Below the pieces are notes generated by a model, which saw only the letters and a program-made list of their open reading frames with translations, had not been told where the DNA came from and searched no databases. A program made the translations under genes and the position numbers. From positions 186,001 to 250,000 of the forward strand of contig OZ243045.1 in NCBI GenBank assembly GCA_965212125.1: a DNA stretch of 64,000 nucleotides. Direction: 5' to 3'. The DNA comes from CAYRJD01 sp965212125 (GTDB lineage: Bacteria > Actinomycetota > Acidimicrobiia > Acidimicrobiales > Poriferisodalaceae). The first letter of the stretch is position 1; every line of letters begins with the position of its first letter. Below are positions 40,470-49,193 of this stretch, piece by piece.

Positions 40470-41644
40470 AAGCCCCGAACCCCAAAGCTCAGCACGCCAA
40501 AGCCCAGCACCTAAAAGTTCAACCCAAGCTGCTCGCAGGCTGGCTGGCGGTTCTGGCGGTAGGCGTGGTGGCGTCAATATTGGCGGTCACGGCAAATCCG
40601 CCGCCAGCGACCGAAGCCGCCCGGGCAGCGGAGTTGAAAGAAAACACGCTGTGCCCGGTCTGTGATGGGCAAAACGTGCTGGAGTCGAACGCGCCGGTGG
40701 CGTCGGCCATTCGCCGTCAGATTGACAAGCTGGTGGGAGAGGGTCGCAGCAACACTGAGATTCGCGCCCGCCTAGCTAGTCAGTACGGCGACGATGTCAA
40801 CGCCTTGCCGCCCAGCAGCGGTTGGGCGTCGCTGGTGTGGGTGGTGCCGGTGGCGGGATTTTTGGCGGCCGCGGCAGGCCTGGTGTTGCTGTTGCGGCGA
40901 CGCCAGTCAGCGGGTCAGTCAGCGGGTCATCCGCCAGGGCAGTCAGCCGACCAGCCAGCGACCCAGCCCGCAGCGCAGCCAGCGGCGCGGCCAACCCGGC
41001 GGTTCGCTCGCCCACAAAAAGCCACGGCCGCCTTGACGCTGGGCCTAATTGTTATCGGGGCGATAGCCATCGGTGTAGTCGTGGCGCGGTCAGCAGGGCT
41101 AGCCCGACCCGGCGAAACCATCACAGGCGAAATCAACCGCTCCGCCAGGTCGCTGCTATTTGAGGCAGAAAACCTGTTTGCCCAGGGCGAAGATCAGCAG
41201 GCCCGCGACCTGCTTAACCAGATCCAGACGACCACAACCGACCTACCCGGAGCGTTCATCCTCTCGGCTCGCCTGTTTGAACGTGAGGGAGAGGTGCTGA
41301 GCGCCCTGCAGGAGCTAGATCGGGTTTTGGAAGACGATCCGACCAACGTTGATGCGCTTGCCTTGCGCGGCTGGTGGTTGGTGCGAATCGACGATGCAGA
41401 GCTACAAGCCGTCGGAATACAGACCCTAGATGCGGCGATAGCGCAGGAGCCCGATCAGTTTGATCCGTGGGTGTATCGCGGGTTTGCGGCGCGCGTGATC
41501 GAAGGCGACTTGCCCTTGGCGATTGAGCTATATGAGGCGGCCCTGCAGCGAAACCCGCCAGCGGCGATGAGCGGTCAGCTCAACAATCTGATCAACGAAA
41601 TGCGTGCCGCCATACTTGCCCAACCAGCCGACCCGGCTAGCTAA
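40466..41644 (+). CDS. ccmH: CcmH-CcmI type fusion (thiol-redox domain plus TPR)
   Basis: 392 residues from ATG 40466, overlapping the ccmG stop by four bases. The N-terminal part is CcmH: a helix at about 24-44, ELKENTLCPVCDGQNVLES with C63 and C66, and a second helix near 123-143. After a Gln/Ala/Pro-rich linker and a third helix near 185-205, the C-terminal half is built of TPR-like helices (RSLLFEAENLFAQGEDQQARDLL, read in parts), the apocytochrome-binding part of CcmI. It completes the ccm operon. Confidence 0.9.
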   Translation: MKAPNPKAQHAKAQHLKVQPKLLAGWLAVLAVGVVASILAVTANPPPATEAARAAELKENTLCPVCDGQNVLESNAPVASAIRRQIDKLVGEGRSNTEIRARLASQYGDDVNALPPSSGWASLVWVVPVAGFLAAAAGLVLLLRRRQSAGQSAGHPPGQSADQPATQPAAQPAARPTRRFARPQKATAALTLGLIVIGAIAIGVVVARSAGLARPGETITGEINRSARSLLFEAENLFAQGEDQQARDLLNQIQTTTTDLPGAFILSARLFEREGEVLSALQELDRVLEDDPTNVDALALRGWWLVRIDDAELQAVGIQTLDAAIAQEPDQFDPWVYRGFAARVIEGDLPLAIELYEAALQRNPPAAMSGQLNNLINEMRAAILAQPADPAS

Positions 41645-41656
41645 CTTTCATCAACG

Positions 41657-41694
41657 CCAGCTAAGTCCAGCCAGCTAAGTCCCACCAGCTAAGT
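41657..41694. repeat. three copies of CCAGCTAAGT with 14-bp period
   Basis: CCAGCTAAGT occurs at 41657-41666, 41671-41680 and 41685-41694 in the spacer after ccmH. The third copy is 11 bases before the mrp start, so the repeat may affect the leader of that gene. Confidence 0.85.
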
Positions 41695-41705
41695 ATTGTT
41701 GTTTT

Positions 41706-42932
41706 ATGCCACGCCGCCGCAGCGAAAATGACCCTGCCACACAGGGGGATGCGCAGGGGAATGAAGCACAGGGGAATGAAGCACAGGGAGATGACCTGGA
41801 CGCACAGGTAAGCGCCGCAGCCGGGGCGGTAACAGACCTCGAGCTACGCCGCCCGCTGGCGCAGATGGGGATGCTGCGAGCCACCGCCGTGGCGGGGCGT
41901 GCCGCGCAGGTGCTAGTCGCCTTGCCCGCTCCCGACTGGCCGGTGGTTGAGCAGCTGGAGCAAGCGATCACGACCGCAGTTACCGCGCTAGACGGCATTG
42001 ATGAGGTCGCCGTAGAGCTGTCGGTCATGGACGAGCACGAACAAGCAACCTTGCGCGCCCAGTTGATCGGCGACCCAGCCGCCACGGCCGGCGAGCAAAC
42101 CGCCCACGGCCACGCCGAAGGGCGGGCGGTGCCGTTTGCGGAGGCGGGCAACACCACTCGCGTGCTGCTGGTTGCCAGCGGCAAAGGCGGGGTTGGCAAG
42201 TCCAGCGTCACGGTCAATCTGGCGGTTGCCTTGGCCGAGCAAGGCCAGCGCACGGCGGTGGTGGATGCCGACGTGTGGGGGTTTTCCATTCCGCGCATGC
42301 TGGGCGTGCAGCGCCCGCCGGTGGTGATCGATCAGATGGTGGTTCCGGTCGAAGCGCATGGCGTGCGGTGCATTTCGATGGGATTTTTTGCGCGTGAAGA
42401 CCAGCCGGTCATCTGGCGAGGTCCGATGCTGCACAAGGCGTTGGAGCAGTTTCTAACCGACGTCTATTGGGACGAGCCGGACTATTTGTTGGTGGATCTG
42501 CCTCCCGGCACGGGCGACATTTCGCTGTCGCTGGCGCAGTTTCTGCCACGTTCGGAACTGATAATCGTCACTACGCCGCAGCCGGCCGCACAAAGGGTCG
42601 CGCAAAGAGCAGCGTTTATGGCTAGCAAGGTCAATTTGCAGGTGCGAGCGGTGGTGGAAAACATGAGTTGGTTCCGGGGCGATGACGACAAGCGCTACGA
42701 CATCTTCGGTTCAGGTGGCGGTGCCGCGCTTGCCGCTGAGTTAGAGGTGCCGCTGTTGGGGCAGATACCGCTGGTGCCTGCGCTGCGGGAAGGCGGTGAT
42801 GTGGGCCGGCCAATCGTGGCGGCCGATCCGCACAGCGAAACCGCCGGGGTTTTTACGGAGATGGCGCGCCTGTTGACCGAGGAGTATCTGCCAACCCGGC
42901 GATACAGCGAAGGATTGAAGCTGCAGTTGTGA
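41706..42932 (+). CDS. Mrp/NBP35-type Fe-S carrier ATPase
   Basis: P-loop ATPase that holds and transfers iron-sulfur clusters (ApbC family). 408 residues from ATG 41706. A repeat-rich acidic tail (about residues 10-30) precedes an N-terminal DUF59-like helical region, then the deviant Walker A ASGKGGVGKSSVTVNLA, DADVWGFSIPRMLG, and VDLPPGTGDISLSLAQ. The CxxC found in many members after this region is not obvious here. Its stop overlaps the next start (GTGA). Confidence 0.9.
   Translation: MPRRRSENDPATQGDAQGNEAQGNEAQGDDLDAQVSAAAGAVTDLELRRPLAQMGMLRATAVAGRAAQVLVALPAPDWPVVEQLEQAITTAVTALDGIDEVAVELSVMDEHEQATLRAQLIGDPAATAGEQTAHGHAEGRAVPFAEAGNTTRVLLVASGKGGVGKSSVTVNLAVALAEQGQRTAVVDADVWGFSIPRMLGVQRPPVVIDQMVVPVEAHGVRCISMGFFAREDQPVIWRGPMLHKALEQFLTDVYWDEPDYLLVDLPPGTGDISLSLAQFLPRSELIIVTTPQPAAQRVAQRAAFMASKVNLQVRAVVENMSWFRGDDDKRYDIFGSGGGAALAAELEVPLLGQIPLVPALREGGDVGRPIVAADPHSETAGVFTEMARLLTEEYLPTRRYSEGLKLQL
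41754..41783. repeat. 15-bp tandem repeat in the 5' end of mrp
   Basis: CAGGGGAATGAAGCA is at 41754-41768 and 41769-41783 and is followed by a degraded copy. It is in frame and encodes repeated Gln-Gly-Asn-Glu-Ala units in the disordered N-terminal tail. Confidence 0.88.
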
Positions 42933-44602
42933 GCGCCACGACGGCCGGGAGCGAGCTAGCCGGACACGAGTTAGCCGGGCGCCAGCTAGACGAGCTGGAG
43001 TTTCACAGCCGTTTTGTTGATGCCTTGCCGGCCGATCCCGAGCAAGACAACTTCCGCCGCCAGGTGGCCGACGCCTGCTACTCCCGTGTCACGCCAACGC
43101 CGGTCAGCCAGCCGCACCTGCTAGCGCACAGCCCAGAGATGGCACAGCAGCTAGGCATATCCGCCAGCGCAATCAGCACGCCGCAGTTTGCGGAGGTTTT
43201 TGGCGGCAATCGTTTGCTGGCGGGCATGGAGCCTTACGCCGCCTGCTACGGCGGTCATCAGTTCGGTAACTGGGCTGGTCAGCTGGGCGACGGGCGCGCC
43301 CTGGCGCTGGGCGAGCTGGTCGACATCAATGGACAATCGCAAACCCTGCAGCTAAAGGGCGCAGGCCCAACGCCGTATTCACGCACGGCCGACGGGTTGG
43401 CGGTGCTGCGTTCATCAATCCGTGAGTTTTTGTGCAGTGAAGCAATGGCGCATCTGGGTGTGTCGACGACGCGTGCGCTCAGCCTGGTGGGAACTGGCGA
43501 GCAGGTGATGCGCGACATGTTCTACGACGGGCACCCGCAGCTTGAGCCGGGGGCGGTGGTGTGTCGGGTGGCGCCATCGTTTGTTCGCTTTGGCAATTTT
43601 CAGTTAGCGGCGGCCCGCTCCGAAACCGCCACCCTGCAGCGGCTGGTGGACTTTGTTGTTGCCGAGCATTTTCCGCATCTGGCTGACGAGCCGCAACCGG
43701 CCGCGGCCGCGGCGATGTTTGCCGAAGTGGTGCGACTGACCGCTGAGCTAGTAGTGCATTGGCTGCGAGTGGGTTTTGTGCATGGCGTGTTGAACACCGA
43801 CAACATGTCGATTCTGGGCCTGACGATTGACTACGGCCCGTACGGCTGGCTGGACAACTACGACCCGGATTGGACGCCCAACACAACCGATGCCGCTAAC
43901 CGGCGTTATCGGTTTGGCATGCAGCCACAGATCGCCCAGTGGAATCTTGTGCAGCTTGCGAACGCTTTGCATCCGGTGGTGGGGGAGGCCGAGCCTCTGC
44001 AGGCCGCTATTGACCAGTTTGTGCCGCAGTTTGAAAGCGGCTGGAAGCAGATGATGGCCGCCAAGCTGGGTTTGCCGAGCCTGGATTCGGAGACCGACCT
44101 AGCGCTGGCGCAAGAGGCATTGTCGGTGCTGCAACTAGCCGAGACGGATATGTCGATCTTCTGGCGTGGCCTGGCGTGCGTTGCTTGCGTTGAAGGCGCT
44201 GCAGGCGTTGCCGCTAGCGCCGGCCAGGCCGCTAGCGCCGAGCCGTCCGCCCAACCTTTATACGCCGCGCACTATCAGCCCGAGCAAATCACCGACACCC
44301 ACCGCAGCGCGATTGAAGCATTCGTTGAGCACTACACCACTCGCCTGCGAGCCCTGGGGATACCAGACCAGACGCGCCGAGAAGCCATGAACGCGGTCAA
44401 TCCGAAATATGTGTTGCGCAACTATCTGGCGCAGCAAGCCATCGATTCAGCCCACGCGGGTGACATGTCGCTCACGCTGGAGCTGCTTGACGTAATGCGC
44501 CGCCCCTATGACGAACAACCGCAATATGAACGCCACGCCGGATTGCGCCCCGACTGGGCACGCACCAAAGCTGGTTGCTCGCAACTGTCTTGTAGCTCCT
44601 AA
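42929..44602 (+). CDS. selO: SelO/YdiU protein AMP-transferase (pseudokinase)
   Basis: Transfers AMP from ATP to protein hydroxyl groups, with roles in redox stress in studied members. 557 residues from GTG 42929. Family motifs: YAACYGGHQFGNWAGQLGDGRALALGE (read in parts), LQLKGAGPTPYSR, REFLCSEAMAHLGVSTTRAL (20 residues), VHGVLNTDNMSILGLTIDYGPYGWLD (in parts). The C-terminus ends SCSS; the Cys occupies the place of selenocysteine in animal SelO (CUSS). An Ala-rich insertion lies near residues 420-435. Confidence 0.94.
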   Translation: MSATTAGSELAGHELAGRQLDELEFHSRFVDALPADPEQDNFRRQVADACYSRVTPTPVSQPHLLAHSPEMAQQLGISASAISTPQFAEVFGGNRLLAGMEPYAACYGGHQFGNWAGQLGDGRALALGELVDINGQSQTLQLKGAGPTPYSRTADGLAVLRSSIREFLCSEAMAHLGVSTTRALSLVGTGEQVMRDMFYDGHPQLEPGAVVCRVAPSFVRFGNFQLAAARSETATLQRLVDFVVAEHFPHLADEPQPAAAAAMFAEVVRLTAELVVHWLRVGFVHGVLNTDNMSILGLTIDYGPYGWLDNYDPDWTPNTTDAANRRYRFGMQPQIAQWNLVQLANALHPVVGEAEPLQAAIDQFVPQFESGWKQMMAAKLGLPSLDSETDLALAQEALSVLQLAETDMSIFWRGLACVACVEGAAGVAASAGQAASAEPSAQPLYAAHYQPEQITDTHRSAIEAFVEHYTTRLRALGIPDQTRREAMNAVNPKYVLRNYLAQQAIDSAHAGDMSLTLELLDVMRRPYDEQPQYERHAGLRPDWARTKAGCSQLSCSS

Positions 44603-44683
44603 CGGGTCGCCCCTAGCGGGCATCCATAACTCCTAGCCAGCCGCCCATAACGTAGCCTGCGGATTGTTCGCAAGGAGCAGCAA

Positions 44684-44914
44684 GTGGAAATTCGCATAGG
44701 CGTTATCAATGTCGCACGAGAAATACACATTGAGGTGGAAGACGACGAATCCAAGGACTTGGTAAGCGCCATTGAGTCCGCATCGGCTGGCAAAGAGAAG
44801 GTGCTGTGGGTGAGCGACAAGGGCGGCCGTCGGGTGGCTATTCCTTGCGACAAGCTGGCATACGTTGACATCGGACCAAGCGGAGAGCGCCGCGTTGGTT
44901 TCGCTGGAACCTGA
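44684..44914 (+). CDS. DUF3107 family protein
   Basis: 76-residue actinobacterial protein of unknown function: MEIRIGVINVAREI, then LVSAIESASAGKEKVLWVSD and GGRRVAIPCDKLAYVDIG. GTG 44684 is preceded by AAGGAG. The short alpha/beta layout and the family's usual length agree. It lies between selO and the sensor kinase on the same strand. Confidence 0.88.
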   Translation: MEIRIGVINVAREIHIEVEDDESKDLVSAIESASAGKEKVLWVSDKGGRRVAIPCDKLAYVDIGPSGERRVGFAGT

Positions 44915-44946
44915 TACTCCGTAACTAACAACCACAGGCTGGCGCA

Positions 44947-46680
44947 ATGTCTCCGCTACTGGATCTCATGACGCTCGGCCCGCCGCTAAACATCCAGCAG
45001 ACCAAGCATCTGCGGCGCTTGGTTTCTTGGTGGACGCTGCTAGCCGATCTGTCGTTTTCGGATTTGCTGCTTTTTTTGCGATCCTCAAAAGACGACGAAG
45101 ACGGCGAGATGCCCCGTTTCGTTATCGCCGACCAAATACGAGCCAGCACCGGCCGCACGCTTTATCGCGATGACTATGTGGGCGCGCAGGTAAACGGGCA
45201 GGAGCGCCCTTTTGTGGCGGCCGCATTTGCGCAGGGTCGCATTCAAACCGGCGAGGTGCGTTTGGTGCACACCCGAACCCAGGCGCACGTGACGTCGATT
45301 CCGGTACTTTGCGGCGGCAAGGTGATAGCGGCGCTGAGCCGTGAGGTGGCGCCTGAACTGGTGGAAACCCTGGGCGAAGGAAACCTGGAGCGCAACTACT
45401 TGCAGACCTTTGCTGCGCTGGCCGACATGGTTGCGGCCGGTGATTTTCCCTACCCGGCACCCGCTCTTCCGTTTGGGAAAGGCAGGCACGGCTTAGATCC
45501 TGAGCACGATGAGCTTTCGCGTGTCGGCGACGGGATGCTGTTGGTCGGCGATGACGACATGGTGACGTTTGCGTCGCCCAATGCGGTCAGCGCCTTGCAT
45601 CGGGTGGGCGTTACCGGCGACATTGAAGGCAAGCGGCTTGACCAGATCGGCCTAGCCGAGGAAGAGCTGAGTCTGCCGCGACCGAAGGCCGCACCCGTTG
45701 CGACCGAAATCACGCGCTACGACGCTGCGGTGCAGGTGACTGCTCTGCCGTTGCGAAACGCCGGCAGCGAGTTTCCGATGCGAGACCAAACACGACTTGG
45801 GGCGTTGATGTTGCTGCGTGACGTGACGGCTCTGCGCCAGCGCGACCTGTTGCTGCTTTCAAAAGATCGCACGATCGCTGAGATACATCACCGGGTTAAG
45901 AACAACCTGCAAACCATTTCGTCGCTGCTGCGCATTCAGGCGAGGCGGCTTAGTTCTGATGAAGCTAGCCGCGCCCTGCAGGAGTCGATCAGGCGCATCG
46001 CAGCCATAGCGCTGGTGCATGAGGCGCTGTCAACTGAGGCGACCGACGACGTTGATTTCTGCGGAGTGGCGCGGGTGTTGGCCGACACGATGCGCCACAG
46101 CCTCACATCGCAGGAGCAGCCGATTGATTTCGTGGTGCGTTGCTCTGTTGGGAAGGTGCCCACCGAAATCGTTACCCCGCTGGCGGTGGTGCTAAATGAG
46201 CTTTTGCAGAATGCGGTTGATCATGCCTATCCGCAGGCTTGGGTTTCGGCCGGAGCTGATGACGCTGACGGAGTTGACGACGCCAGCGCGGGCGGCACTG
46301 TCGCGGGCAACCCTTCCGACGGTGACGTCGCCGCGGGCGACTCTCCCACAGCCGACCCGACCACAGATGACACCGCCGAGGCGTTCAGCGCAGTGTCCGG
46401 CGCAACTGCTGAGATGCTTGGAACTGTTGAGGTGGACATCGAAAGACCCCGGCCAGATCTGTTGCGCATGGTCGTGCGTGACGACGGGGTCGGCCTGCCA
46501 GAGGACTTCGACATCAACAAAACGCTTGGGCTAGGCACCTCTATCGTGCGGGCGCTGACCACGGCCGACCTGAGCGGGATGATTACTTACAAAAACCGTC
46601 AGCCAGGCAGCGGCACGGTGGTTTTGGTTGAGGTGCCGCTGGAACTGGCAGTCAACAACGCTGCGACAAGCCCTGCTTAG
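44947..46680 (+). CDS. PdtaS-like sensor histidine kinase with an inserted linker in its ATPase domain
   Basis: 577-residue soluble kinase. An N-terminal GAF-like domain (to about residue 150) and a PAS region (about 180-290) are followed by the HisKA_2 H-box IAEIHHRVKNNLQTISSLLRI (read in parts), the N-box VLNELLQNAVDHAYP and DDGVGLPEDF. No membrane helix is visible. In mycobacteria PdtaS signals to an ANTAR antiterminator, PdtaR; none is seen nearby. An Ala/Asp/Gly/Thr-rich stretch of about 60 residues is inserted between the N-box and the next ATPase strand. The stop overlaps the convergent whiB stop in TTAG. Confidence 0.9.
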   Translation: MSPLLDLMTLGPPLNIQQTKHLRRLVSWWTLLADLSFSDLLLFLRSSKDDEDGEMPRFVIADQIRASTGRTLYRDDYVGAQVNGQERPFVAAAFAQGRIQTGEVRLVHTRTQAHVTSIPVLCGGKVIAALSREVAPELVETLGEGNLERNYLQTFAALADMVAAGDFPYPAPALPFGKGRHGLDPEHDELSRVGDGMLLVGDDDMVTFASPNAVSALHRVGVTGDIEGKRLDQIGLAEEELSLPRPKAAPVATEITRYDAAVQVTALPLRNAGSEFPMRDQTRLGALMLLRDVTALRQRDLLLLSKDRTIAEIHHRVKNNLQTISSLLRIQARRLSSDEASRALQESIRRIAAIALVHEALSTEATDDVDFCGVARVLADTMRHSLTSQEQPIDFVVRCSVGKVPTEIVTPLAVVLNELLQNAVDHAYPQAWVSAGADDADGVDDASAGGTVAGNPSDGDVAAGDSPTADPTTDDTAEAFSAVSGATAEMLGTVEVDIERPRPDLLRMVVRDDGVGLPEDFDINKTLGLGTSIVRALTTADLSGMITYKNRQPGSGTVVLVEVPLELAVNNAATSPA

Positions 46681-47051
46681 CTGGCCTTCCTGCTAGCTAG
46701 TTGGCTGGCCTTCTTAGCGGCCGCAACCTGGGCGGCCATCTCCAGGCGCTTGACTCGCGCTCGTTGGCGACGAATCGTTCGGCGCTCCTCTTCGGAATGC
46801 CCACCCCAAACGCCTGAGTCCTGGTTGGTGTTGAGGGCGAACTCCAGGCACATCTCAGTCACTTCGCAGTCAGCGCACAGCGCCTTAGCGGCACTGATTT
46901 TGCTGAGCGCCGCGCCCGTCGTGCCGATCGGGAAGAAGCTGTCAAGGTCGGTGTTGCGGCACTTGGCTGCATTGCGCCACAGGCCGCTTTCGAAAAGCAA
47001 AGCCGCTCTTGTGCTCACAGGCTGATCACAATTCGCCACGCGTTCGCGCAA
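46677..47051 (-). CDS. WhiB-family iron-sulfur transcription regulator
   Basis: DNA-associated 4Fe-4S regulator, actinobacterial. 124 residues from ATG 47051. The cluster ligands are C31, C59, C62 and C68 (AKCRNTDLDSFFP, ALCADCEVTEMCLEFAL), followed by the DSGVWGGHSEEERR turn and a basic Lys/Ala-rich C-terminal tail that binds DNA. Which WhiB subfamily it belongs to cannot be settled by eye. The upstream 149-base gap to the lipid kinase gene presumably holds its promoter; I see no clear elements. Confidence 0.93.
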   Translation of the reverse strand: MRERVANCDQPVSTRAALLFESGLWRNAAKCRNTDLDSFFPIGTTGAALSKISAAKALCADCEVTEMCLEFALNTNQDSGVWGGHSEEERRTIRRQRARVKRLEMAAQVAAAKKASQLASRKAS

Positions 47052-47200
47052 GGTGATTCGCCCATTCGCTCATCCGCGCACAGGCTATGGGCAGCCAACG
47101 GATTGCAACACGCAGGCAGTGCTGCTGTAACCGCCCTGAAACTTACGGTGCGTCTGTGATGCATTTGTTATGTGGCGTGCTACGTGGCGGCGAGTCGTCT

Positions 47201-48325
47201 TTACGGAATTACCACCGGAAGTATGCGAGGCCTGTGCGTGATGCGCAAGCACGCAGCCTTGCCTAAATACTCCCCGTCGATTTGATAGCCGAACTGCTTG
47301 GCGGGCGCGGTGGTGCCAGCTCCGCTAGCTGCCGCAGCCGCGCCGTCAATCTCCGCACCGTTAACCGCCGCGCCGTTAACCGCCGCGCCACCAGCCCGGA
47401 TTCGGACTTCGCTCAGGTCGTCGGCTCGGTAGATCACCGAATCGTCTAGCTGGCCGACACCGTCCGACTTTGACAGTGCTCCTTGCAAAGCGTTCATGGC
47501 CGACCTAGCCGAAGTCGATCGCAGAGCGACGACCGACAAGCCGTTCGTCAGCTTCGCTGCGGGGGCGATGGAAAGAGCACGCGACCCCAGGTAGGTGTAC
47601 GGGTCGGTGTTTAGCACCACGGTGAAATAGCTGGCCGTGCTTGCTTGGGTGCTTTTCTCCGGCGTGGCTGACGTGCTGATAGACATTGCCGAACTGCGAT
47701 GCTCGCCACGCGCCAGAGCCGTAGCGGCGCTCGCAATGTAAAGCGGGTGCGCCAGGTAGCGCTTCAGCTTCGGCCACTTTTCAACACGCCTAACAACCGC
47801 CGCGTCAAAACCAATCCCGCAGTGAAACAGAAACAAGCGATCGGTATTTGCGGTATTTGACGGTCTCGTTACCGCCGCCGCGTCCTTGCTGGAGCCCTTG
47901 CCCGTGCCCATGTCGCCGGAACCCGCGCCACCCGAACCCACGTCTTGCACCGCACCCAACCCGACCACCTCGGTGCGGCCTTCATCTAGCGCATCGCAGA
48001 TGGCGGTGGTCGCCACCAGTGGATCGTCATCGGTGCCGATGGTGCGCGCAAACACGTTGGTTGAGCCGCCCGGCAGCGCCGCCATGGCGCATTTCGTGCC
48101 GGCCAGCCCGTTAGCGACCTCGTTCAAAGTGCCGTCGCCACCCAACACCACAACGCAATCAATGCCCGAATCCGCGGCCTCGCTAGCCAGACGGGCGGCA
48201 TGACCACGCCGCTGCGTCGGCGCCAACTGCACGTCGTAACGGTCGTTCAGCAGCGTCTGGATCAGCACGCGAGTGCGTGCCGTTACGGACGAAGCGGCCG
48301 CATTGGCCAGTAGCAGTACGCGCAT
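47201..48325 (-). CDS. diacylglycerol/sphingosine-kinase family lipid kinase
   Basis: Phosphorylates a lipid hydroxyl group. 374 residues from ATG 48325; a longer frame up to 48670 lies opposite etfB and is not credible. Landmarks: LLLANAAASS at the N-terminus, VVLGGDGTLNEVANGLAG (GGDGT at 62-66) and LPGGSTNVFARTIG. Two Gly/Ala-rich insertions lie near residues 122-142 and at 335-355, where duplicated Ala-Val-Asn-Gly units are seen. It is divergent from etfB with 28 bases between the starts. Confidence 0.88.
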   Translation of the reverse strand: MRVLLLANAAASSVTARTRVLIQTLLNDRYDVQLAPTQRRGHAARLASEAADSGIDCVVVLGGDGTLNEVANGLAGTKCAMAALPGGSTNVFARTIGTDDDPLVATTAICDALDEGRTEVVGLGAVQDVGSGGAGSGDMGTGKGSSKDAAAVTRPSNTANTDRLFLFHCGIGFDAAVVRRVEKWPKLKRYLAHPLYIASAATALARGEHRSSAMSISTSATPEKSTQASTASYFTVVLNTDPYTYLGSRALSIAPAAKLTNGLSVVALRSTSARSAMNALQGALSKSDGVGQLDDSVIYRADDLSEVRIRAGGAAVNGAAVNGAEIDGAAAAASGAGTTAPAKQFGYQIDGEYLGKAACLRITHRPRILPVVIP

Positions 48326-48353
48326 CAGCTCAAATTTTGGCAGACTGCGACGC

Positions 48354-49133
48354 GTGAAAATTGTGGTATGTGTAAAACAGATTCCAGACCCGGCTGTGCC
48401 AGGTGAACTGAATCCCGAAACAAACACGCTTAAGCGCGACGACAAACCCGTCATTGACGAGTCTGACATGTACGGCGTGGAGATGGCGTTGCAACTGGTT
48501 GAGTCTGCCGGGGGCGGCACCGTGTCGTTGGTGTCGATGGCGCCCGACAACGAAGTCGCCGGTTTGCGGACCGCCCTGGCGATGGGCGCCGAGGATGCGG
48601 TGCTGGTCAGCGACGAAGCGCTAGCTGGCAGCGACGCCTTGAGCACCGCCAAGGTGTTGGGGGCGGCCATTTCATCTATGGAGGCGGATTTGGTGTTGGC
48701 TGGGGTTGAATCCAGCGACGGCTACACCGGCACGGTGCCGGAGATGATCGCCGGGGTTATGACGCTGCCGTCGATCACTTTCGCCAAGCACATTGAAGTT
48801 GACGGCACCAAGGTGAAGGTGCAGCGCCAGACCGAGGCGGGCTACGACGACGTGCAGTGCGATATGCCAGCGGTGGTTTCGGTGACCGCCGGCGTGGTGG
48901 AGCCTCGCTATCCGTCGTTCAAGGGGATTATGTCTGCCAAGAAAAAGACGGTCAACGAAAAGACGCTGGCCGACTTGGGTATTGACGCCGGTTCGGTGGG
49001 GGCGGCCGGGGCGCGTCTGTCAACGCAGAACGTCACAGAAGCCGATGAGCGCCAAGCCGGGGAGATCATCACCGATGAGGGTGAGGGTCATATGAACATT
49101 GTCGAAAAGCTCGCCGAGCTGAAGATCGTCTAG
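48354..49133 (+). CDS. etfB: electron transfer flavoprotein beta subunit
   Basis: Passes electrons from acyl-CoA dehydrogenases to the quinone pool with EtfA. 259 residues from GTG 48354: KIVVCVKQIPDPAVPGE, KPVIDESDMYGVEMALQLVE (20 residues), then the AMP-binding VLAGVESSDGYTGTVPEMIA (20 residues) and RQTEAGYDDVQCDMPAVVSV (20 residues). This matches bacterial EtfB throughout. The frame is open upstream to 48273, but this lies inside the divergent gene. Confidence 0.95.
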   Translation: MKIVVCVKQIPDPAVPGELNPETNTLKRDDKPVIDESDMYGVEMALQLVESAGGGTVSLVSMAPDNEVAGLRTALAMGAEDAVLVSDEALAGSDALSTAKVLGAAISSMEADLVLAGVESSDGYTGTVPEMIAGVMTLPSITFAKHIEVDGTKVKVQRQTEAGYDDVQCDMPAVVSVTAGVVEPRYPSFKGIMSAKKKTVNEKTLADLGIDAGSVGAAGARLSTQNVTEADERQAGEIITDEGEGHMNIVEKLAELKIV

Positions 49134-49193
49134 CCGGCTAGCCAGCCCAGACAAGCAAACCCAAACAAACAGAGCAAGAAGAAAGCAAAGTAA

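Noticed and set aside
48326..48670. N-terminal extension of the lipid kinase frame, opposite etfB
   Set aside because: It lies antisense to a clear EtfB coding region, has no lipid-kinase similarity, and the family N-terminus starts at ATG 48325.
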